In this document: positions 47,060 through 57,540 of the stretch, piece by piece
Layout: each line of letters begins with the position of its first letter
Position numbering within the stretch: position 1 is the first letter of the stretch
NCBI GenBank assembly: GCA_014529385.2
Contig: CM043966.1
Location: 98,567,587-98,631,586 of the forward strand
Direction: 5' to 3'
DNA: 64,000 nt
DNA from: Adiantum capillus-veneris
Taxonomy: Eukaryota; Streptophyta; Polypodiopsida; Polypodiales; Pteridaceae
Notes under the pieces: generated by a model
The model's input: the letters and a program-made list of their open reading frames with translations, nothing else
What the model was told of the DNA's origin: nothing
Databases searched by the model: none
Translations under genes and position numbers: made by a program

Positions 47060-47270
47060 TGACGTTTGTAGCACTCACACAATAGCCTCCCCTAAAACAT
47101 AAAAAAGGATAGAGGTGCACAATTTCCTTTCCCCAGACACAAAATGGTGTAGTCACACAAAACCTCTCCTCACACAAATGTGGTAGACATAAATACAAGC
47201 CTTCCCTACACATAGTAAGCACACACGTCTCCCAAACACAAGGTGATACACACAAGCTTTCTTTAAAATT
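47060..47270. repeat. Degenerate CACACAA/CCTCTCC minisatellite-like array
   Basis: About six loosely repeated units of 30-45 bp, each with a CACACAA-type start, a pyrimidine block and ACACAAG or GGTG. This explains the cysteine-rich shadow frame on the minus strand. Confidence 0.4.
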
Positions 47271-48188
47271 TAAGGGTTTTGGAGGCAGAAAAAATGAGTG
47301 CACACAATGGGTAGGTCTTAGCCCTGGTGGAAGATGCTAGGTTAGTATCTAAACCCACACATGAGTGGGTATGGAGTACACAAGGGGAAGTCTTAACAAT
47401 TTTCATATCACAACAATGCAAATCATGGTGCAAATTGTGTATGAGGAATGTCTTAGTCCTTTATGGAGTATCTAGTCCTCAATGCAAATTGTGTGTAAGG
47501 AAGGTCTAAGGAATTCAAGGAGTGTCTAATCCTCAATGAATTTTTATAAAAAGGGGTTTTATAGTCTTCTTAGAGAGGTTTTTTGACATACCTTTTAAAG
47601 TTGGGGTCTGCACAATAGCCCCTAATGGTTGTTTTTACAAATTGACAGAGTTTAAATTTTCCTTAATCTATCATCAACCTGGACATGCTTGTAGATGTGT
47701 CCCAATGCAATAAAAGGGATATCTATTGGTTTTGTGTACTTCTAAAGGCCGATCCTATAGGTTGAGCCATTCCTATCAGTGATGCCTCTATGCCTGTTAT
47801 TATGGTGATGCAGGTTTTCCACCTATGAGTGGTGCGGATTTCATTAAGTCTCATTGGTTTTGCCTAGTGCCACTCTCTCTCTTCTATTGTATGCATGCTA
47901 GATTGTGGAGTGCAATTTTTCTACCGCATTCAATTGACTTTGGGTTTAGTTCAGGATTCATTACCGCTCTTCCCTCTCTTGATTGATGTGTTGCAACTGA
48001 ATCACTAGCCTTTTTTCCACAAACCTTGTGTTTGTAACATGTACCATGTCTATGTGTTTATGCCTCCACAAGTGTGGCGTTGCTTTGATAACACATGTTG
48101 GGAAGCCTATTCCTTCTCCAACTCACATGGCTAGAAGACAATGAGAGACAAGATAAAGAAGATAAGGCACACAAGTAGTAGCATAAAT
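47271..48188. other. Interval without a supported gene
   Basis: Nothing recognisable beyond a locally repeated ATGCAAATTGTGT motif near 47415-47490. Confidence 0.4.
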
Positions 48189-48280
48189 GTAAATAGACGA
48201 GTTTCACTCATGTTTTAAATGCCTTATATAATCTTACATAGTGCTCACACTCACTAGACATTGGAGTGAGATAAACTTCC
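48189..48280. repeat. TATA-containing repeat, copy 2
   Basis: This is the partner of 46951-47038 and shares GCCTTATATAA, ACTCACTAGACATTGGAGTGAGA and the preceding GAGTTTCA block. Confidence 0.6.
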
Positions 48281-48342
48281 CCCAATAGGGAAGAGAATAC
48301 AGAGGAAGACTTCCTTGAGGTGGAGGATTTTGTACCCCTTTC

Positions 48343-48803
48343 TCAAAGATCGAAGATATCACTATCAAGTCATGGGATGTGAAGGGATTAAGATCATGGA
48401 AGAACGTCCTCTTTTGGGAGGAAGTCAAAGAAGATAAGTAAGAATGTTCTTGGGTCATCTAGGAGCATCACTTGGATGCTCGCAGCCAAAGAAAGAAAGA
48501 AATAGGAAAGAATCTTGTATTCTACGCAGAGGGAATAGACGGGTACAACATCATCCTCATTATTTTGGCTAGCACCCTAGAGCCAAAGGTGGTCGTTAAC
48601 CATCCCTCTAATAGGGGCCTAGGGGTGAGATTTAATTGGGTAGATTGGACATTTAGCACTTACGGCCCCTGCACTACTAAGAAAATAGACAAAACATCCC
48701 TTTGATAAGGGACTAGGGGTGAGAGTCAATTGGGTAGATTAGCCATTCACCATTATTAACATTTATGGCCCCTGCACTACTAAGGAAATAGACAAAATTT
48801 GGA
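48343..48803 (+). pseudogene. LINE endonuclease, N-terminal part with tandem segment
   Basis: It opens with ISLSSHGM-like then GLRSWKNVLFWEEV (the start of the endonuclease fold). Then comes VVVNHPSNRGLGVRFNWVDW with TYGPCTTKK. The block VRxNWVD...YGPCT appears twice here (from about 48610 and 48705, period 95 bp). Confidence 0.65.
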
Positions 48804-49489
48804 TGCATAGCATTGTAGCAACGACCTAATCGCAACCCACACAAAATTATCAAATCCGTGGATTGGCAACCCGGCTAAAAAATGGAAGCACAAGCATTGG
48901 AAGAATAGAAATAGACAATTCAAGAGAACACCTCTCCAATCCAAGTAGAGATTAGCCATGGCAAGACTAACTCTAATCATATTCTAATCACTAATCAATC
49001 AACTCCTACAACATCAAGCCTACCGAAGTCCAACTTAGTGTGTGCGCCCTATAGCACGTACTAATTACATCGGTGTTGGCCTCTCCAATCACCACATGCC
49101 AATCACGGCTCTTCATCAATAGCTACACACACGAGGTGAATGGTACTAGAGTTTTATAAAACCTATCCACACACACAAGCAAACTATAGGACACACACCT
49201 AATTACAAGATTAAGACCCAACTTAATCAACCTAATTAGTGATGCTAAATATCGCAAATCAAATGCTCATAGAAGGATGGGGGTGGTTAATAGCAAGAAG
49301 TACATACCTCTCTCAAATCTAGAATAATGAGAGTGTAATACTACTTCCTGACATAATGAAATGTAGAGAAGAAGTAAACTAAGTAGAAAATAAGAATTAA
49401 ATTAATCAAGAAGACTCTAATTAAAATGGATTGACACTAGCTTCTTAAGCATGGGCATTAGCTCAAGTCTAGGCCATAGAGTGAACACT

Positions 49490-49537
<48 letters not shown>

Positions 49538-49787
49538 CTCAAAAGTGGATCCTCAAGAGTGGATACTCAAGAATGAAGCCTCCTTGCATAAAGGCTTTCT
49601 TTTAAAGGCTTTCACCACAATCCCTTCTAATATGGGTTTAAGCTTGAGCCTCTAGCTAGAATATACAACTTTGGAACTCCAAATGAGCCCAAGACTTATA
49701 CAAAGTGAGTGGGAAATATAGTGACATCCATAGCATATCTCTCGCTTGATGCATAACCGATGTAGTCTGTGTTAGCCGTTGCTAGCA
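48804..49787 (-). repeat. Element B 3' LTR
   Basis: 984 bp, aligned with 55622-56805 from TAGCAACGACC onward. The outer 15-20 bp do not match the partner. It contains a GA run at 49492-49535. Confidence 0.8.
49492..49535. repeat. (GA)n microsatellite
   Basis: About 22 dinucleotide units within the LTR. The partner LTR has equivalent runs at 56334-56377 and 56531-56549. Confidence 0.93.
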
Positions 49788-49800
49788 TTCCCCCCTTCCT
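49788..49800 (-). promoter_or_regulatory. Element B polypurine tract
   Basis: On the minus strand AGGAAGGGGGGAA abuts the 3' LTR TGCTAGC. Confidence 0.8.
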
Positions 49801-52800
49801 AATTTGGCGCACGTCATCATGTTTCGGTGAAGCAAAATACGTTGACATGGTAGAAAGCAAGGCCATGGAAGAAATGTTGAGTTGCAAAACGTAAGAGCAA
49901 GTAATGAGCATCAAAGGCCAACAAAGATAAATAAAACATGAAGTACAATGAACAATCATGCAAAGTGAATTGTTTGCTTCTAAAAGATGGGTGAATCATA
50001 GTCAAAAATTAAACAACATAAAGCAAAAAAAACACCTAGACTATCGTAAAGACTAAACATGAAACAAAATCAATCAATTAAGACCCTACGCTAATGCAAG
50101 TTCATAAACGTACTAGCCTAAAAACTATGTGACCAATCTTAATAAGTCATTCAAGTCTATCATGTCTATGGGCGATAAAAAAGCTCCTAATCTATTAGTA
50201 CGTTGTCACAGCTTTTTGAAGCTCATGGAAGTTTTGTTTTTGTCATTCATTGAAAAAAGTAAAACACATCACAAGGCTACCACCCCAAGGAAATTCTAGG
50301 TACGACTCTCGGCTCCTTGAAACCCCAAGAAGGTGTTCCAAAAGCCTACTAGCCTACCAAGGCGACAGCTAACCCCTATCAGCCAACGGCATCGGTTTAG
50401 GGCCTTGACTAAAAAAGCCAAGGTGATTCCCCTCGCCTATCAAGTGCCAATAAGGCTCTAGGCCTCACATAGACACATCATAACATAGAAATTCTCTTTT
50501 CATGTTCTAGTAGCATTTTGCAACTTTTTTCTTGACACTTCTTTGCTTTATTGATTCACTTTTAGCACTTTTTTATTTCTTCCATCTGAGATGCTATGGC
50601 AAATGGACTAAAGTACTAAAGCCTAATCATAGCTCTAGGTCATGTTAAAAATGAATGGAGTATTAAGACTATCACTAAGAGTCTAGGATTAATGTGAAAT
50701 GAACCTACATTACCCTAAGATCAAGTCTAATTACCTATGGTTAGCACACATACAACTTAATTTTTTGATGAGTTAATATTCACAAAGCAAGTGTTGAAAC
50801 TTTAGGATGCTTAGCTTCTAAACATGAAAGAACCATAGCTTAGAAGCAAAATTTCACTTAAGACAAGCATAGAGGATGGAGAGATAAACAAAAGAGCAAA
50901 ATAATGAAAGGATTACACCTATTCATTTTCTTTTTAGCATCTTGGAGCAAGCATCCCCTTTGTGTAGAGAAGTCTCTTGATCCTTTTTATTTGCAAAAGA
51001 AGCTTTTTGAAGCTAAGTATAAACACAAGCTCCAACGGCCTTTTATTGAAATCCAAAAGCACACAAAAAACATTAATGAAAACCTAAAGCTAGGGTCTTG
51101 CATACCCGAATTTTCCAAAGGAATAAAACCCAAGGGAAAAAAAATGCCTTTGGTTATGCACATCATTGATGCTCTTTGATAGCAAATTTATGCATACATA
51201 ACAAAAATTGAGAGAGAATGATATTCTACATAAGCAAATTTTGCAATTTAAAGCCCCTCATGCATGATTCAAAAGTAGATTAATTTCTAGCTCACTTGAA
51301 GTATGGAATTTAAAACAAGCCAAGAGCTGAAAATAATGCAACTTTGATGAAATGAAGTGGCTCTTGAAAGCCAAATTTTACATTTTTAAAGCTTTCCAAA
51401 AAGTTGGCTAACAACTAGGTCACATGAAATTTTTCAATTTTTAGAGCAATCTATGAGCTAGAGATGACTTCAACTTTTAGTGGAATGAAAGTAAATGGCT
51501 CCCAATAGCCAAATTTGTATTTGAAAGCAAAAATCTTGTGTAAACACTAGCTCAAAATTAAAAAAAAAAAACTTTTGACTAAGCTATGAGCTAGCATGTA
51601 TACAACTTTTAATCCAAACAATTGGAATGGCTCTAAGTAGCCAAATTTTGCAATTTTTTGCAATGATGACCCCTTCTTAGATCAATGAGATCACATGCCT
51701 TACCACATACCTTCAAAATAATTATAATTGCTACTGCTATTAAAGCACATATACATGTACATCAAGCACCAAAAATGGCATGCTCCATCACAAGTCCAAA
51801 AATTTACTACCCTCTCATGGTCATCCCAAAAAGCTCAAATTTTAGCACTATGTAAAGATTTTGCAAGCAAATCAAGCACTTAAAATACATGATCAATACC
51901 AAACCCAAACTTTCAATGCATACCTCGATCAAGCATGAAAAATCATCAATATGGCTCTCAATAATGAAGCTATATGCATGCCCAAAGGAATTCTCCATTT
52001 TTTGCAAAAGGATTTTATTCGAGCCCAGTATACAAGCAAATTTTTAATGCAATAGGATCATATTGTTTGCTCAATCAGGGGACACACTCGATGATCACAT
52101 CCAACTAGCACTCATATGGCATGCATAGCAAGGGAAAAAGAGAGCATAAGATGAAGTGAATTGAAGCTCCCTCGAGGCATCAAAACCTTGTTTTGTATCA
52201 ATGGCCACCATCCCTTCAAAAAAGATCATTGCTTAGTGCTTGCAGGAAGTTTTTATTCAACCCAATCTCCAAAATCTATCACATTCCACCACAAACTTGG
52301 CAATTTTTATGTAGCTCTATGAACAATTGTTCACCCATTGCACAATAAATCAATGCATTTTCTTCTCATGCTCTCATGTAGCATATTTTGACATTGGAAG
52401 CAAGAAAAGAGAGACAACAAGGAACTGATGAAATATACCCAAATGATTAGCTCATGCCCACATGCATTGTGTAGCATACATAACAAAATAGTGTCACCCC
52501 GTAAAGAGGGCTTCGACTCAAGTGATCTCTAATTGTCTGATCATCTAGTGAATGGAGCTCTTGACCCCATTTTGTGAGTCCCACTATTGCACTATTATTC
52601 AATCAACACCATATTAGAGAGTTTGAGACTTTAGAGACAACTTGGGAATCACCAATGCCTTGAATATTTGACCATATGGACAAATCTCAAACTTAAAAAA
52701 AAAACCAAAGACTTTCACAAGGTAGTACTTAAAAAGGCCTTTGGAGCCATGATCTCAAAACTTTGGCTAAGATTTGGATATGTAATCAAATATTAAGCTC

Positions 52801-53176
52801 GTTTTGAAAGTGGGAATTGGGAGATTCCCATATTATTTAATATGGTGTTAATCCATGGATCTTTGATAGCTTGACTTTGTCAAAATCTTCCAGAAGTAGT
52901 GGAAATTTTAGTTTCCAAAGTTCCTAATCCTTCCCTTTTGAGTCAAGCTATGGGGTGTGAACCCACCTTAAGATTTGTATGAATTTTTATTTTTATTTTT
53001 TATTTGTTGCTTGTCATCAACGTGCAGGGGGCCGAGGAGTGGAGACTAGAGAGCTTTGGTGGGAATCACAGGGAGGGACAGTGGGGATGCGGTTTAGTGG
53101 ACCTACAAGACCAAAGTCAAGCAAGGTGGTGCCGCCTGTGGTAACAAGGCTAATGGCTGACAACCTGCGTGATGAA

Positions 53177-53208
<32 letters not shown>

Positions 53209-55601
53209 CTCGTGATGCGCCAAACTAAAATGGCTTGGGCACGTTGGGTGGGGTCGGCTCCTGGTCAGCAGCAGCAACGCGGTGTAGCGAGCACTAAGCC
53301 AGGCAAGTGGATGCGTGTGTGTTGCGTGAGTCTTTATGCACCGTATTTGGTAGGCCGAGAATGCATGGGTGTGTGTGTTTATGGAATGTTTGGCAACTCA
53401 AAGGCCAAGAGACCTTTGATCTGGCATTGGTTTTGCATTTGCAAAACAAATAGGTGTGTGTGTATGTTGAGGGAAAAGCTCGCTGCCAGTGTGACAGTGA
53501 GCTGGATTTCACTTTAATTTGAAGCTCTCTCTTTTTTTTTTTTTTGAAATTTGGGGTATGCTCCCACCATAAGAACCATGTTTTTCATCAAACCCTTGTA
53601 TACAATCCAATTTTCCCCATGGTAAAAAAATCGTGGTTGATGAGTGACAAACACTCTTGGTTTGTGTTGAATTTCCTCTTGAACACATGTGTAACGTGAG
53701 CACTCACTCAAGAAAATTTGTGAAAATCGAATTATTTAGCAAATCGGGACTTTCCAGTTCAAAACACATTACTCTCAAATGGTCATGGCAGTTATGCACA
53801 CTTGTTCTCATTTGCAAAATCAATCACATTATCAATCATTGTAATCTTGAATTTGCTCAAACCACTCTCCATAAAAAAATCATACAAACCTAATTTGTTC
53901 TCATCACATTGCTACACACTTTTGATTCATATGGCATTCACAAATTACCATACCCCATTGGCATACATAGCAATAGCAATTTATAAAATCATTTTCAATT
54001 GTGTCAATTGAATCATCTCAAGTAAATCATACACACCAAACTTTTAGGTATTTCAATCATCATGATTAGTGGTGGCACCAATCATTCATTTTTTCATTGG
54101 ATAGATCATGCTATTGCATAGGTACACACATTAGTGAATTTTTTTCATGTTCATCAAATTAATTCATCATTAGCATGCCAATGCACTAAAAATCTACACA
54201 ATTGAATACCAATCTAGTAATCTATCTCAACATTCAAAACCAATTGTGACACACATATCAATTATTTGGCCAAATTAATCATCATAATTGGTAAAAAATA
54301 CCAATTATTCATTCAAGCACCAGATTGCACATTCCATTGAGTAGGCACACACACTCAAATTTAGGCCAAAATTTTATGCAAAAATTACATTCATTCCACA
54401 TTGCAATGCTCAAATTGCAAGCTCAATCAAGCATAAGTGAATGCATGCATGCTTAATTTCTAAAAAGTTAGCACTATTTTTACCCAATCAAGCAATGCAT
54501 ACACTCAGAAATTAAGCACAAATGATCAAATTTGGCTCAATTGGCAATGCATTTAGGCTTACACCTAATGATTGCACACACTTTTTATGAACATTTCACA
54601 ATCAAAAATCATTTAGATGCCCTAATTGACTATCAATCATAGAAAATCAAGTGGTCTTGGATAGGCACACAGACTCAAATTTTGCCCTTTTTTTGGCATT
54701 TAGGCTTATCCAATGATTGAATTAACCTAGCATATACATCAATTACATGATTTCACACTCATGTATCATTAATTACATCACTTTATATGCATGCACACAC
54801 TCAAGATTAGGTGCACACACACTTGAAATTTTTGACAACTTTTTTCTCTCTTTGGTGCATTACACACACAATGATTTTTATGCACACACATGAATTCTTG
54901 ATGAGAATTACGTATTACCTTGATACACATAAAGTTCATTAGTCAAAATTTGACCATCAATTTCATTCCAAGCGTATCAAATTAAGTGCAAAGTGTAGGT
55001 CAATTGAATTACACACCTAATTTTAGCAAATAATTAGCACACATTGAATCACAGTAATCAATCAAGAATTGACATGAGCAAGTGAGTTCACTTACATATT
55101 AATCACACTCCAAGCTATTCCTTTGCTCCACGGGAAGACGCATAACTGTACACACAAGTGTGTGCACCATCAAATCGGCTCCAAAATTGACCATCGTAGG
55201 CCAAAAATCAAACACTCAAATCATCAGATTAAGCATAAATTAGCACAATTAACATGATTAGAGTGATGATTCCACCTTTTCAAGGGGATTAATCATACAA
55301 TATATTTCAATTGTTAGCAGCGGTTAGGTTAGCAAAGTTAGTCAAAATTAGTAGAAATTAGCATGAAATTAGTACAATTATCATGGAAATAAAGCAAAAT
55401 TAGCAAGGGTTAGTATGAAATTAGTGAAATTGGGGGTGGAATTGGGGGTTTGGGATATTCATGACTCAAAATTAGCATCAATTACTTGCACAACATCATA
55501 AAATCAAACCAAAATTGAGTTACACACACTCAAAAACCGTGACATTAGTAGTGAAATTACTATATTCTAAACATCCTATATTCACTAGCTTAGGTTATCG
55601 A
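49801..55601 (-). other. Non-coding interior of element B
   Basis: 5.8 kb, mostly AT-rich, with very frequent CACACAC, ATTAGCA and AATCAT words (54000-55500). No frame is credible. A GC-richer island with a (TG)n run occupies 53000-53515. Confidence 0.65.
53181..53208. repeat. (TG)n microsatellite
   Basis: Fourteen uninterrupted TG units inside the GC-richer island. Confidence 0.93.
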
Positions 55602-55619
55602 TCCCCGATAACGGCGCCA
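55602..55619 (-). promoter_or_regulatory. Element B primer binding site (tRNA-Asp)
   Basis: The plus strand reads TCCCCGATAACGGCGCCA, 16 of 18 identical to the plant tRNA-Asp 3' end. The site is therefore read on the minus strand, next to the 5' LTR. Confidence 0.88.
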
Positions 55620-55621
55620 AA

Positions 55622-56331
55622 TGTTGGGAGGCGTTTTAGCAACGACCTTATCACAACCCACACAAAATTATCATATCCATGGATTGAAAACCTGGCTAGG
55701 GCATGGAAATACGAGCATCGGATGAATATAAATAGAGGATTCAACAGATCACCTCTCCAATGCAAGTAGAGATTAGCCATGGCAAGACTAACTCTAATCA
55801 TTCTCTAATCACTAATCTATCAACTCCTACACACATCAAGTCCACCAAAGTCTGACTTACTATAGACTAGAAACCCCAAGAAAACTAATGATAAGCACGC
55901 ACTCATTACATTGGTGTTGGCCTCTCCAGTCACCACATGCCAATCACGGCTCTTCATCAATAGCTACACACACGAGGTGAATGGTGCTAGAGTTTCATAA
56001 AACCTATCCACACACAAGCAAACAATAGGGCACACACACTGATTACCAGATTAAGGTACAACTTAATCAACCTAATTAGTGATGCTAAATATCACAAATC
56101 GAATTCTTATAGAAGAATAAGAGTGGTTAATATCAAGAAGTACATACCTCTCTCAAATCTAGAATAATGAGAGTGTAATACTACTTCATGACATAATGAA
56201 ATTGTAGAGAAGAAGTAGATTAATGAGAAAAGAGGGATTAAATTAATCAAGAAGAGCTTACTTTAATTACAATGATTAGCACTAGCCTCTTAAGCATGAG
56301 CATTGAGCTCAAGGCTAGGCCATAGAGTGAA

Positions 56332-56379
<48 letters not shown>

Positions 56380-56805
56380 CTCAAAAGTGGATCCTCGAGA
56401 GTGGATACTCAAGAATGAAGCCTCCTTGCAGCATAAAGGCTTCCTTTTACTCAAGAGAGTAAAAGGAAGTGGATACTCAAGAATGAAGCCTCCTTGCAGC
56501 ATAAAGGCTAGGCCATAGAGTGAACACTCAAGAGAGAGAGAGAGAGAGATCTCTCAAAAGTGGATCCTCGAGAGTGGATACTCAAGAATGAAGACTCCTT
56601 GCAGCATAAAGGCTTCCTTTTACAGGCTTTCACCACAATCCCTTCTACTATGGGTTTAAACTTGAGCCTCTAGCTAGCATATACAACTTTGGAACTCCAA
56701 ATGAGCCCAAGACTTACACAAGGTGAGTGGGAAATATTGTGACATCCATAGCATATCTACCGCTTGATGTATAACCAGTGTAGCCTCTGTTAGCCACTAC
56801 TAACA
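55622..56805 (-). repeat. Element B 5' LTR with internal duplication
   Basis: 1184 bp, TGTTGGGAGG to ACTAACA on the plus strand. It is about 200 bp longer than its partner because a 193-bp segment is tandemly duplicated (AAGGCTAGGCCATAGAG at 56311 and again at 56504). Confidence 0.85.
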
Positions 56806-57540
56806 TAAGGGACTAGAGGTGAGAGTCAATTGGGTAGATTGCCATTCATCATTATTATCATTTATGGCCCCTGCACTACTAAGGAAAGAGACAAAATTTG
56901 GATGCATCTAAGAGATACCCCTATTGAAAGAGGAGTGGCTCCTTCTAGGAGACTTTAATATGGTAAAAAAGAGCAAGGATAGATTACAATCCTCATGTCT
57001 ACTTGCAAGATAGGAAAAAAGAAAAATGGCAAAGCTTATGTGAGAAATGGGCTCTAATGGACATGTGGGAGAGTGGTCCATGGAGCAACATACTAGGTTC
57101 TACATATATGTGCCTACAATATGCCCACACAACATTTCAACTAGGGGTGAGAGTCACTTGGGTGGATCAGTCATTAACCATTATTAATATTTTTGGCCCC
57201 TGCATTGCTAAGGAAAGAGCCAAACTTTGGATGCATGTGAGAGATACCCCTTTTGAAGGGGTGTTTCTCCTTCTAGGAGACTTTAATATGGTGGAAAAGA
57301 GCAAGGATAGAACAACATCCTCAAGTCTACTTAGATGATCAAAGAAAGAAAAATGGTTGAGCCTATGTGAGAAATGGGCTTTGATGGACATGTGGGAGAT
57401 TGGTCCTTGGAATAGAACATGGGGCTTTACATATACTAGTCTACAATATGCCACACACCATCTTGGCTAGACAGATGCTAATGGTCACATCAAGCTGATT
57501 GGGTTTAGCCACTTCTTGAAATGAAGGTGGTCACAACACA
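56806..57540 (+). pseudogene. LINE endonuclease, continued, tandemly duplicated
   Basis: Two diverged copies of the same endonuclease segment lie head to tail (from about 56806 and 57135). Each encodes the IYGPCTTKE/IFGPCIAKE block, LLLGDFNMVEKSKDR (the catalytic DFN) and KWALMDMWE. The domain ends near QNLSDHLP at about 57550. Stops interrupt both copies. Confidence 0.75.

Larger units (their letters stand above)
48804..56805 (-). mobile_element. Non-coding LTR element (LARD-like, element B)
   Basis: On the minus strand it has a 5' LTR (56805-55622), a tRNA-Asp primer site, a 5.8-kb AT-rich interior, a purine tract and a 3' LTR (49787 to about 48804). I found no gag or pol motif on either strand, so it depends on another element's proteins, as large retrotransposon derivatives do. 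The left boundary is uncertain, because the LTR outer ends differ there. No target duplication was found; both flanks carry the same LINE segment. Confidence 0.85.

Noticed and set aside
50904-51179. 91-codon plus-strand frame in element B as an accessory gene
   Set aside because: It is antisense to the element, lacks any motif, and lies in AT-rich sequence where such frames are expected by chance.
48781-56810. TAAGG as the target duplication of element B
   Set aside because: The left TAAGG is followed by LINE sequence, not by the LTR, so the position does not fit.
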